Shown here piece after piece: positions 25,891 through 39,200 of a DNA stretch of 60,000 bases; the stretch's first letter is position 1; the number at the start of each line of letters is the position of its first letter. The position numbers and the translations under genes are program-made. The stretch is from positions 20,452,932 to 20,512,931 of the forward strand of contig NC_092679.1 in the NCBI RefSeq assembly GCF_964355755.1, read 5' to 3'. The DNA comes from Antedon mediterranea (lineage: Eukaryota; Echinodermata; Crinoidea; Comatulida; Antedonidae). Under the pieces are notes generated by a model. It was not told the DNA's origin and searched no databases. It worked only from the letters and a program-made list of their open reading frames with translations.

Positions 25891-26725
25891 GTTTTGATTA
25901 GTCAAATTACAAGGTTCAGTATTTTTATTAATTTGTTATACAACTGGAATGCATTATAATTTATTTTTAGATTCCCTTCTCCCTCACAGATGGGTTTAAA
26001 ATACAAAATGATTATATTAAAATTCTATTACTATATAAATTGAATGTGAAAGAATAAAAAATATATTAATCATAAAGAAGCATACATTTGCATACTAACT
26101 AATTGGTGACATCACAAAATCTGATTAAAATCTTAATACAGGCCAAAGTAAATAGCACCTCTGTATTTTGCTAATTTGATTCATTATTTTAATCTTTTAT
26201 GTATTTGTAGGGTTCAAATATGTATTCTAACATTTCCCAAAACATTAAACAAACATGAGCATTATTTGGTCTATACTAGAGGGCCAAGGTGTAACATTCA
26301 AAGTGTACCATTTTGCATTGTATATAATATATGGAGAATTACAGTCAAACACCAGAAACTCTTTTAAAACATTCTCTTTCATTGAAAATACATTATGAAA
26401 ACCAGACTGGTCATTTTGGGCCAGACCATGGAGTTTGGGAAAGTTTCCCAACTACTAGTTTAAAATAGCAGACAACTGAAAGCACAATTGCTATTGTATC
26501 AAATATTCCGAGTTTCAAATTATACGAAAGCACTATTGTATTTTATAACTAAAAAAGTTTGCTTTAATACCTTATATTATACTTACACCTATTACTAAAG
26601 CAAAATATTAACGGAAATATCAAATAAAGAATCTGTTCAAAGAAAACATATTGAAGAGGTTAGGACTTTCTTCTGGTGTTGAATGCCAGAAAATTGAAAG
26701 ACAAATACTATCTCTTTTCAGAGAA

Positions 26726-26731
26726 TTTATT
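26726..26731 (-). promoter_or_regulatory. Candidate polyadenylation signal of the LTD gene
   Basis: AATAAA on the minus strand, about 370 nt after the stop codon at 27,100. It is a reasonable 3' UTR length, but other AATAAA words lie further left, so the site used is uncertain. Confidence 0.4.
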
Positions 26732-27099
26732 GCATAATTACTTTGCAAAAAAGCTTAAAAATTTTAGCAAGAAAACTAGGTGGTGGTTAGTTAGGTGCAG
26801 TCAGCTATGGAGGGATTTCAGGTATTGGACTTTCAATTTGTAAGTATCTTACTGTAACTTCCACTTAGCCTACCCTAAAACTGGATAAAAAGTTGCAAGG
26901 TTAAAATGTGTTTAGTAAACTTTATCTTTCCTCTCTTTCAATTTTATAGACATCTTTAAATAGATGAAAAAGGTATTATTTGTAAATTCTCTTACTTAAA
27001 TTCACATGATACATAAATGTGTTTGGTGCAGATATCTTTTCCACTTACGCCAACCTGGAAACTTAAAAATGTACCTTACCTCACACTAATTATAGTCAT

Positions 27100-27256
27100 C
27101 TACGGTTGGAATGCTACGTTACCGCTTATGGAAGAAGCAGAGGTAACAATGTCAACACTCGGGTTGGAATAATCGTGAACTGTGCCTAACACGTCGAGGT
27201 CATTCAAATCTTGTTTTTTAGATACTTTGAAAAGATCAACATCCAATGAGATCGAC
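27100..27256 (-). CDS. LTD protein exon 17: cytoplasmic tail and stop
   Basis: The acceptor TTTCAG joins in phase 2. It encodes RSISLDVDLFKVSKKQ, DLNDLDVLGTVHDYSNPS, VDIVTSASSISGNVAFQ and a final P before TAG. The tail holds one Tyr in an acidic context (VHDYSNPS) and a Ser-rich end, possible phosphorylation sites, but no ITAM, NPxY or PDZ-ligand motif. The aligned phase and the absence of stops make it a confident terminal exon. Confidence 0.85.
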
Positions 27257-30200
27257 CTGAAAGAAAAAAAATTGAAACCTGTGGCCTTATTGTATCACAT
27301 TTAAGTGAAAATTAAATCAGTTTTACCACAGTCCATAGAGATATTATAATGAATATTATTATATTTAATAGTAATATCTCTTTGCACAGTCACAGTAAGA
27401 CTTCTAAGATGTGAAAGAAAAAAGCATAGCTGAATAGGTTCCACTTAGTAAAAGCATTCACACCAAATGTTTTGGATACGTAAAATTATCTGGGCAAGTT
27501 TAATTGGGCAAGCAGAACTCGGAAAGTTACAGTAGCATGCAGATTGGTCTTCTAGTCGGGTAACTAGATCCTTGCAAGTTTTTAGCAATCTTGTTAAACT
27601 CTGTCTACACTATCAAACTAGTTTGACAAAAAACGTGTGATGTGGGCAAATATGGTAGTGATATGCCCAAATATGGTAGTGATATGCCAAAAGATGGCAG
27701 TGATATGACAGCATCATGTCCATATATGGGCACTTCACAATTTTTTGTCACATAAAGTTTGATAGTGGAGACAGAGTTTAATACCTACAAATTACATTAA
27801 CTAAAATGTAAAATCTGGCCACAGAACTAAGATTTATTGAATTTTCTGTCATAAAGAATCTTTTTACATACCGTCGACATCGGCAAAGCTGTTTCTTACG
27901 TATTATAAAGACAATGATAGTAACAATGATGACAGCTGTAACTCCCGACACAGCCACGGCAACAATGAAACCAGCATTCATACCTGTCACAAATAAAACA
28001 TACATTTAAATCAATATGTATAGAACTAGGAAGTCCTTTGTTGTAAATAGCATTCATATGTATAATTGAAATGTTCGACGATAACTCTATACTGTTTTAA
28101 CAGTATTTTTAACATTGGCCTAGCATTTGTGCAATTTGATGTATTTTTCTTGTCTTAATTATGCCAAGAAAAATGAATTTCCATTTTAAGTGGACCAATA
28201 CAATTTCTTGCATGTTGAATTTTATAAAACAATAATTTAAAGCCTTGTCTCCACTATCAAACTTTATGTGTTAAAAAAAAATGTGATGTGCCCATATATG
28301 GACATAATGATGTCATATCACTACCATATTTAAGCATATCAGACTTTTTTTGTCAAACTAGTTTGACTTTGATAGTGTAGACAGAGCTTTACAATTATGC
28401 TGCATTTTACACAAAAAATATTGCAATTAGTGGCACTGTGGTATGGTGATTGAAATGCTTGCTTGCGTATCTCAGGGTCCTAGGTGCCAATCTGGGTTTT
28501 TTGACAGCCAATATACAGCACACTACCTAAGCCTCTTACAACACTTCGTTTAGAAAGCATGGGTTTTTCCCATCCTGTAATTGGCAATGTTTGGATGGTG
28601 GAGAAAAATGGAGATTTTTCCGAAAAAAGTATGGCAAAAAAAAAATTTGTTGAAAATAAATCAAGGATTACCAGATTCACTTTGTTGTTTACTTGGCAAT
28701 GATGTCTCGTCATCTGGGACGCATCCTGCGATGCAACTCGTATCAACGCTGAAGTTCATTGAAGCTACGATGACGGACGGCGTGTCTTTAATATAATCCT
28801 GGTAACTTGTGAACAGTTTGTCGGCCTGAGTCTGGTTGAGCGCCGACATGTCTGTTTGAAATACTACACTTCCTTTTAAGATTTTACTTCCTATAAAAGA
28901 AAGATAATGCGCTGCACATTATTACCCCGGTCATTTTATAGACCAAACTTGTATAGAAATCCCGTCTCCATGTATGGAAACATATTCCCATAATAAGATA
29001 GTAATCAGCGCAAAGTTGTGTCTTGATCTAACTGGTACCCACATTCTGGGTGGAGAGAAGAAAAGTGTCTTGTCTAAGGATACAAGCAAGAGTTGGATTC
29101 GAACTACGATCTCACGATCAGTAATCCAAGCGTCACACACCCTCACCTCTATGGTATACGTTCTATATGTATATATCTTTTTTTATTATTTTTTTAGACA
29201 AAACTTTATGGTAAAACAAATCATATTTAAAAAGTTGTGATACACTTGAAGAGAAAACAATGAGTCATAAAATATTGATTAGAAAAAAATATTGAAAATT
29301 TAATAATTGACAAATCTGAATAATAGAGGACTCCCGCAAGGACTTAACGCAACGCAAGTGAATTGACCAATCACAAGCGATGGCTTATTCGCTTGTGATT
29401 GCTAACTGTCTATAACTTTGCTTGTCATTGGTTAAAACGCTTGCGTTGCGTTTACGTCCTTGTGTTACGTTCTAGTGGGAACCAAGCTTAATAGGGTGTT
29501 GCAGTAGGTCTAATTTTAGGTTGGTGTCAAATCTAACCGTGCCAAAAGGTGAGGATTTGAACACAGGCCTTGGCAGTCAACCACCAAGAAACCACTACCT
29601 TTTTCTGTACATCTTGGCCAGTGTGTGTATGTGTGATAAGACTTATGTGTGAGATAGGCTTGACCGGGTTAGGAGCTAAACCACTACAGTATGTTTACTG
29701 CACAATCTTCACCAGTGTGTTTGTGATAAGACTTACGTGTGAGATATGCTGGACTAAATCCACATTGGCATCTACTCTCAATGCCTTTGACAACAGCAGC
29801 TTGCAGGGCAGACAACAAAAAGTCATCTCCTTTCCACTTCTCATACTCGGCACTGAACAGCCTCATCTGGATGGTCTTAAGGAATGACTTATCTGGACAA
29901 ATGTTTTCTGCTCTAGGTGTCATGGCAGACATCATGAAGGAGTTGGTGGACTTTGTCTGGCAGCAAGCACATCGGCTGATTGATACCTGATATGGCAGGA
30001 GCCTAGAATAAAAATTTAAAGAGGTTTTTTAATGAATTTTAACAATAAGATGAAATGAAGAAACCTTCATGCATAGACAGAATAACAATTAACAATTACT
30101 TACTGAATTTTAAACAATAAGACAAAATGAACAAACATTCATTCAAAATAAAAAAGACAGAATAAAAATTAACCATTTCTTACTGATTATTCTCATAGAA

Positions 30201-33200
30201 AATTCCTTGATTTGACGTAAGCTCCTGAACAACATTAGAAGTTACATCAGGTGATGATGTATTATAAGTGGTGTATATTAGAGCATCTTGTAGATTCTCT
30301 GTGGTAACTATTCCACCAATAGGGAACTGTTCCTCTGTCCCAATATACAGTGCCACGGCAGACACCTCACTGTGTATCAACTCCTCAGCCTCGGATGCAA
30401 TGACAAAATCTGGCTTCATACTTTGTTCACCTATTACGAAATATCCGTCCTTTCCTATCATGTTTTTACCAAGACTCGTCCGATAGTATATTCGTGTACC
30501 CATCCTGAAGATTTCGTAAAACACTATTACAAAGCTTTCTAAATAATGGTTGGGGTCTCCTTTTAGCTCGACAAACTGCGGACCTTTGTCTGCTGAACTG
30601 CTTGGGTTGATCTCGTTTATAATAATCTTTGATTGTCGTGGTTTGGTAGCTTGGTTGCTAGATCGACCATTACAACTATTAGGTTGTTTAGGAGTTGGTT
30701 TACCTAATCCAAACGCTACGCTACTCTGTATGTCTTGATTAAAACATCGACTCATGCTTTCATCCCCCTCCATGAAAGTGGGATCTTCCATGACCTCAGC
30801 TTGACCTGGAAGCAGAGTGATCAAAAGTGGTAAGTTTATTTCTTCATTTGTTGAGTAGACTAACACATCTTCAAGATGCGTTCTTGTGGGGAAAATAGAG
30901 CTAAAATTACGATGGTCTCCTCTATAGAGGGCAACTGCACCTGGTCCATTCTGTAAAAAGCCTACGTTTCCAGTGTCTATGTCCACATTTTCTAAGCCAG
31001 AACCAATCAAAAAGTATCCATTACTGAAAAAAAGTTAAAAAAAAACATTATTTTACAGCCAATAAAAAAAATATATTGTACTACTTTAAGATGTAGAATG
31101 TGTTAATATAACTTGACAAATAAAAATGATAATTTATGATTATAATGATAATAGTGGGATATAGCAGAACCTCTATTAAGGTGAGACCTTCAGGACCCAA
31201 CAAAGTGTCCCCTTAATAGAGGCTGAAGTGTTAAAATATGAATTTTCCCTTGTTTATTTCACCAAAAAACGTCCAATTAGGGATTTTAATGATAATTTTT
31301 ATACCTGTCTGTTCTGTAATTTTGAAGTGGTATAGTATTAACACTTTGACTGGAACCACCACCAAATATCACAACTACTAGTGAATCCAACGATGCGTAC
31401 CCACGTCCGCCATCGTACAGCTCGATAAAATCTGCATTATCGTTACCCGGTTCATCTGTATTAACCTCATTTATCAAGATTTTCGTTAACGTACAATTGT
31501 TAAACGCTCCTGGAGTCGGTTGCGAGTTTAAGAAAGCTGAAAACATGATGGGAAGGTTACTCAGACATCGTGACATCGATTCTTCTCCAGCGTTGTGTTT
31601 ATCGTTCTCGTTTACAATGATCTGACCCGGAGCTATCATATCCAACAAAGTCCTATCGTTCAAATCGTTTGTGCCGTAAATCAACGCATCAACGATATTT
31701 TCCTTGGAGATTGGTGACCCACGAGGGAACTGTTGAGCCGTTCCGTGGTACAGTACAACTGCGTCTGGTCCGTTTTGAACAAAGTGTGTCGACACTACCA
31801 TATTTGGTACGGGTACAATGTTTGCGCTTCCGATTACAAAGTAGCCATTACGATTAGTTCTGAAATAAAGATATTTCATAAAATAACATAATTGTAATGA
31901 AAGTAACAACTGTACATTACAATGGAATACCTCACAAGTCTTATAAAAAAACTTTTAAATAATATTATTAATAGTAAAATTTCATATAAAGTCAGTGCAT
32001 TCTTATGCTAAGTAACTTATTTCTTTATCTCTGTGGCCAAAAGGTTAAATAAAGTGTTAATTTCCTACCACACATTCCTGCATTGATTTATACCTCTTTG
32101 AATAAAGTTACATGGGGGGGGGGGGGGGGGGACACCTTCTGGATCCAACAAAGTGTCCACTGAACTGCTGTAGTGTTAAAACGTTTCCCCTCATTCATTT
32201 TACAAGTGTCCCCTTAATAGGGGAAACTCTCCTGGGTATTAACACCCCTATTAAGGGGACACCTTCAGGATAGAACATAATTTTCTTGCTCCCTAAATAG
32301 GGGTTTACAGAAAAGTGTCCATTAATATAGGTGTCTTAAAAACGGAGTTCTACAGTATGAGAAGTATTGCATAATTATGCTTTCTAAACTGTTATGAGAC
32401 TTGGTTAATCTTCTATGACAGAGGCAGGATTTGAATCAACGACCACAGTATTCAAAGCATGCTAAAGGACTTACTTTTGTCCTGTAAGATCCACTTCAAA
32501 GTAAGACCTGTCGTCATTGGTGCCATCAAAGAACACCAGCATCAGACCATCCAGTTTGGTCCTGCCTACTCCAAAGTCGTACAACTCGATGTATTCATGC
32601 GTGTCTGATTCTGCGTTATCGACGTTCAATTCATTTATGACGATAGCTGTAAAATAAAGTTATTAATCATGTTAAATAGAAATGTTTGTGGTAGAGGCCC
32701 AATAGATGAATGACTGGCTTCTCACCATTGGATTTTGGTCACAATAAGGTAAACTTTGTGTGTCCTTGAGTTTTTGTTGCCTTGTTCTTTGGATGGGATA
32801 TTAAATGTTGTTGGTTGTGTGTGTATTATGTACATATACAGTCAACTCTCCCAATACCGGACACCTTTGGGCTGGCTAAATATCTCTGGTTTTCTGGAAA
32901 GTCTGGTATTCAGTTGTTTATGTTAAAAATGAATTTGGGACCTTTTGGACTGAAAGTTTCCGGATTTGAGAGTTCGGTATTGGGAGAGTTGAATATATAA
33001 TATTAAAAACTGTTGTGTTGTTCTGGGCCTATAAGTTATACTCCTTCACAAGCATATTAATTCATATTTTATTAGTAATTTTATTGTTTTTCTGACCTGG
33101 ATAAATATCTGTGTTTGCCTTGCATTTGTTGTCTCTGTTCGGGGACGGCTTCGAAGTCACAAACGCATTCTGGTGACGTTTATCTTTTCCATAGCAACGA

Positions 33201-36200
33201 CTTACTGTCTTGTTGTTTGCTTCGTTAAGTAGAATAATAGACTGACCTTAATTAGATTAGGTGAAAGTAATAAAATATGTTAAAAGCTTTTAAGCAATTA
33301 AATAATTAATTCATTAAAAATAATTAATAAAACATTAATTCAATATTATGAATAGGTAATAATAGTTAATCATTCAGTCTGTAAATCAGCCTTGTACATG
33401 ACCAAATATGAAAACTACAAAGAGAGAGTCCAGAGGCGAAGGTACGACATTGTGAATAGCAAATTGCAATGCATCAAAGTAGGTACGTCTGAGCCAGAGA
33501 TTTGGCACTTATCTGGTTGTGAAAAACAGACTTTAATTAATTCATGGTCTGGTTAACAACATTCTTGTCTAAACAAAATTAGTGTGTGAAAGAATGTGAA
33601 AAGATATTAGTCAAGTACTTGGGCTTTAATCTAACCCCTAGCCATCAGTGCAAGCTCAGTGGTGTAGAGATATGAGCACCCGGCTAGTGATCTGGAGGTT
33701 GTGGGTTCGAGTCCCACCAAAGAATTACTTGCCAATTTATACTTAGTATATAAAGTACAAAAATGACACAAAGCTACTCCACAGTAGTTAAAGATGTATT
33801 GAAAGATTGAACATGAAAAATGAATATTAATAAAATCAGATTTTGAATTGGCCATTTTGTAGTTTAACAAAGTTAATCCCATCTGTAGAAAAAAAAAACC
33901 CTGAAAAAATAATGTTTTCACTTATAAATGATTAAATTCAACCAAAAACCCATTGGCTGGCAGCCAATTTGACTATCTTTTACTTTAAATTACAGTTTTT
34001 CAGATAAATTCTTTTTTTTTAAATCAAATTTTTGGTACAAATGAATAAATATTATGGGACATTTAAATGACATATTCAACAAAAAAATTAAATTTTTTCA
34101 GGGAGACAATATATCTTTAAATACAATTATCCTAAAGAGATATTGGCATTGTATTCCTTATGTTTCTATCCTAGCCCTTAGAGAGGCGCACAAACATACC
34201 TGGCACAAGCTCGTCCACAAGTGTACTAGGATCATCTTCCCAAAAGGTGTACACCACTGTGTCTATCAAACTGGTAGTAGTAAGGGTCTGACCATGAAGG
34301 AAGGCACCAGAGGGCGCTCTGTAGATAGTCACTGCAGCTGGACCCATTTGAAGGAAACCGCCCTCACCGGAATCAATGAAATAATCTTTGGATAAACGGA
34401 AAAAAATAGTATGATTGTATTTGCAATAAAATAAATTAATTTATTGAAAAAAAGCTATATATTCATAATTAATATCATTACAGTATCATGGATATTTAGG
34501 GGACATTTTCCCATGAAAGGAACAAGGAGTATTTGTTTTAACACAGGCAACCTCTATTCAAGGGACACCTAAATGTTAATCCAGAAATATGGGTTTTATT
34601 GTAGTTGATTAAATGCATACAGTACAATCAGGGGACAACAACTAATATTAAGAAGAGTAGTATATGTTTGAACACAGGCAACCTCTATTCAAGAGACAAT
34701 TAATTGTTAATCCAGAATTTCGGTTTTAGTTGATTACATGCATAGTAATAGGAATAATATATTGCCTCTTACCTGCAATACTTTTATCATTACTTAACAA
34801 AAAGTACCCATCATCATTTGTGCTATACCCTGCAAGGTCATATGCACTATAAACTCTATTCTGGTCATTGCCACTGTACAACACAACAGATGTACCAGTT
34901 AAGTCCATGTACTCCCCATTTGAACTCCTGAGTTCAATGTAGTCAATGCCTGGCTGCTGGTACCAGAAACTTCCCGGGACTACTTTAATCTCGTTGATGA
35001 GGATATCGTCTGTTTGTATGGGACAAGCGTTTAGGGACTCTGGAGACGGATCTGAGACCACAAACGGCGTTGGAGAGTTTAGTTTAAGAGAAAAACATCT
35101 GCTTAGAGACTGCCCTGAGCTTTGCAGAATAGATGATGGAATCTGCAGAATTAAAAAAAAAATTAAAAATTACTATTTGCATATCATATTTAAATAAAAA
35201 AATTCATATTAAGAAAAAAAGTTTGGTACAGTCCAAGGGTGTCAAGGTTCAGGGTCACACATTATGAGCAAAAAAAAAAATGTCTTTTTTAAGTCAATGA
35301 ATTTGCTTAAGTCATTTTTCAAAATACTTGTACATATGACAAAGTCACTTGTTTAAAAAAACTTTCTTGATAAATAAAAGTTTTTCATTTGTAAAAAACT
35401 TATACTAAATGTAAAGATTAAAAAATGCCCAACATTTTAGTGAATTGTGTGAATATATAATTGCAGTTACAAGCCTCCTTGGACACCTCTATTCAGGGGA
35501 CACCTCTAAGGAAACTAATTTTCTGTGAAATAAGCATACGTTTTAACACTGCTGACAAACCCTATTCAGGGGACCTATTAAGGGGACACCATGTTTGGTC
35601 CGGTAGCTGTCCCCTTAATAAGGGTTCAACTCTAAATAAGCCATTGATGTATGTTATTTTAATTAATTAATTTTTTAATTAATAACTTACAGGGGGTAGT
35701 ACAGAATATAAGTCACTGGTCCATCCTGTCAATGGGATCACATAGTCATTGTATACAACAGAGTCTATCAAACCTTCCGTTCTCGTACGTCCCTCATCGG
35801 CGAAGATTTCAAATGCCGCTTTATAGATGGTCACTGCTCCACTCGACGTTCTTATAAAACCTACGATATTAATAACATATTAAAAATATTTTTTTTTTTG
35901 GTTTACCAATAACGCAAATTTATACAATAGTATAAATATGGATCTTGCTTTATTTTAAATTTACCTGGAGCTAAAACTAAAGCTGGATACGGTTCAGTGC
36001 TTCGTACGCCTACCACTAAGTAACCCTCACTGTCCGTTGAGTAGCCAGCTAAATCTATCGTGAAGTACGAGTGGCCAGATTCACTGAACAAAACAATGAG
36101 AAATCCATCTGTAAAGAGTATTGTGTTATGAAATTACTTTAAATATGGCAACTAATCTCAGTAGTCAATTCAAAACACAAACACTTGACCAGGATATAAG

Positions 36201-39200
36201 AAATTATACGAGTTTTGAGTACTTTTTTGTGAGAATCTTATATTGTTTAATAAACTCTTGGATTAAATACTGTCAAGTGTCAAATTCTCTTATAATCAAA
36301 TTCCAAATTCTGTTATTATGTTCTCTACCAATAAAAGTAAATGTTTTTTCAAGTTTAGTTATGGCCCTAATCATTTTTCTTATGAAATACCACTTTAATT
36401 AAATCAATTTGTTGTACAGTTTTGGAATAAAAATATATCTATTTATCTAAATATAAATACATACACAGTAGGACTATTTTATAGGCAAATTTAACAGAAA
36501 AAAAAGTAAAAAATAATAAATAATTGTTTTAAAATGGATGGGAGTACTTATGTGTTCACCATAGGCAATTTTCAAACCCTCTCAGAATAAAAAGTATGCT
36601 TTGTCTACATTATCAAACTAGTTTGACAAAAAAGTGTTATGTGCCCAAATATGGTAGTGATATGACATCTTGTCCATATATGGACACATCACATTTTTTT
36701 GTCATATAAAGTTTGATAGTGTAGACAGTGCTTAAAGTGTTTTTTCTTCTCTGTTATTTATTTTGTCTATCTCTTACCAAGAGTTGTAGATCCAAATCCT
36801 AAATCCCAAATTTCAATGAACTGATCAGCGGCAACCATATTGATTTCGTTAATAACCAAAGTAATGTTGTGTCTTGGCGGACAGTGATTCAGCATCTTCG
36901 GGCTCAGTGTCCGCATTATATAAATTGTCTCGTTTGCGTACTCGCATCTGTTTATAGACTCGTCGGATGTACTTTGATCCCATGTTTCCGTTACTACGTG
37001 GCTAACCGACGACGAAAAACTAATACTTAACGGCGGGGACCAAGGATGAGGGCCATCTATCTGTTTCTTGAAAATAATCGCATCCACCAATCCCTCGGAC
37101 GGTGGAGTTTCTTGGAAATGTTCTGAAAATGAGGTACTGTGGAAAAGAGCAATAGCGCCCTCTGAGTTACTCAACTGTGAGAGACCAACGAAAAGGATAA
37201 CGTCAAATGGTAAAGGAGAGCTGTATTGGGCCAGTATCAAGAGGCCATCTTTGTTAGTGCGCCTTCCTTTGATCATAGAAATTTTATTGAGCTTATTGTC
37301 CCCTACATATTCAACCTAAAAAAGAAAATATATATTTAAATCAATCTCAGTTTTGGAATAAAAAATATGTCTATATTTATCAAAATATAAATGCATGCGC
37401 AGTAGGCCTATGTTTGAGGCAAATATATCAATAATCGCAAGTCAAAGTTAGTAAGGCCACATACAATAGAAAAATGGATTTTTATTTTAATATGGATTGT
37501 TATTTTAATATCAAATCAATCTAATTATGGATTGTTATTTTAATATGGACTAAGATTTTAATATGGATTGAAATTTTAATATGGATTGTTATTTTATTAT
37601 GGATTGTTATTTTAATATGGATTGATATTTTAATATGGATTGATATTTTAATATCAAATCAATCTTTTAATATGGACTGATATTTTAATATAAAATCAAT
37701 CTTTTAATATGGATTGACATTTTAATATGGATTGAAATTTTAATATGGATTGACATATTAATATGAATTGACATTTTAATATGGATTGACATTTTAATAT
37801 CAAATCAATCTTTTAATATGGATTATTATTTTAATATCACATCAATCTTTTAATATGGATTGATATTTATATGGATTGACATTTTAATATGGATTGACAT
37901 TTTAATACGGATTGATATTTTAATACGGATTGATATTTTAATATGGATTGAAATTTTAATATGGATTGACATTTTAATATGGGTTGACATTTTAATACGG
38001 ATTGATATTTCAATATGGATTTATAAACTTGATTGAAACAGATTTATTTCCTCAACAAATTAAACTTAATTTTCTTGGTGGTCCCTAGTTCTATTAATAG
38101 AACACTTTCATTAAACAATTTCTAAAACTCACCAGAATAAGATCATCAAGAGGGAAGTTTGGTTTTCCTGGCGTTATCAGCTCAACAAAAACGCCAGTGT
38201 GACCCTCTGCATGGACGTTGACTTCATTAATGAACACCGGTGGTGGGGGGCATTTATTTGGTTGTCCTGGGGAGGGGTAACCAAGATCAAAAGAGTACTG
38301 CTCAAGTGGAAGCTTTGAGTGGCATCGAATGATAGATTCATCTCCTATAGAAAAGTCAAAAGAAAATAAAATGGAAAAATCTTTTTAGAATTAAGATTAT
38401 GATTCTCCTCTGATAAGAGGTTGAATTATGTACAGTCTGTGTCTTATCTTGGTCATCTTCAATACTATGCAAGACGATAAGGACAGGGGCAGTATAGATC
38501 AAATATCACTTGTTGACAATTTTCTTTGTTGTTTCTTTGTCCATTTAATATTTTTGTTAATACTGTTTTAATACTGTACATGGTGTAATTACAAATGTAA
38601 ACCTGTTCATATACAAGCATGTTTCAATAATTCACTGAGCGTAGGCAGAAACTGCCCAGCCCCCCGCCCCCTACACCCAATTTAAAAATCCTGGATTTGC
38701 CACTGTATGTTGTTATAGTGGTACATTTGTTTCTGCAGGACACTTTTCATTTTTTTTTTTTATTCAATTTTAGGCAAATTGCCAAGGATAACCACAAGTG
38801 AACTCAATCACTGTCCTTCTCTCAAAGGTGGCTCTCCTGTTCACACGACAAACATAAACACAATTTTTTTAATTAATGAGGAAAAGTGTATACAGTCTTT
38901 GGAGTATTACTATATTTTAATCTATGTAGTATGGAACAGTCTGAAATTAAAATATTACAAATAACACAATAGGTTCAAGCAAATGTAAATTAGGATATTG
39001 TAACAGAGGTTTGGGGAAAAATAAAAACTTAATATATTCTTTACCTCTGTGATGTCTGGTATCTTCCTTAATTTGTATTTGACCCGGAACTAGAAGTCGC
39101 AGTAGCCGTCTATCAACTCGTTGCCGTGTACCATAAACTATCGCATCTATGATATTCGCAGTGGTAGCCTGATCACGGAGCGCGATACTTGAATTCTAAA

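Larger units (their letters stand above)
18660..26725. other. Intergenic region between Numb start and the LTD gene 3' end
   Basis: About 8 kb without a convincing protein gene; all reading frames here are short and show no family similarity. It holds a short TA run near 19,435, G homopolymers near 21,618, 21,822 and 23,008, a minor tandem repeat of TACCTATAGATA type at 22,500-22,580, and the repeats listed separately. Candidate minus-strand donors that could end non-coding first exons of Numb lie at 23,568 (GTAAGT after ATAAAAT) and 23,767 (GTACGT after ACTAAG), next to a CG-containing patch with a TATATATA word near 23,825. This is inference only. Confidence 0.5.

Noticed and set aside
29570-29990. 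Plus-strand frames of 83 and 105 codons
   Set aside because: They are opposite-strand shadows of LTD gene exon 14 and its duplicated donor region.
33631-33921. 96-codon minus-strand frame containing GLEPTTSRSLAGC
   Set aside because: That peptide is the reverse reading of a tRNA-like SINE head (B box GGTTCGAGTCCC). It is a well-known false protein in gene predictions.
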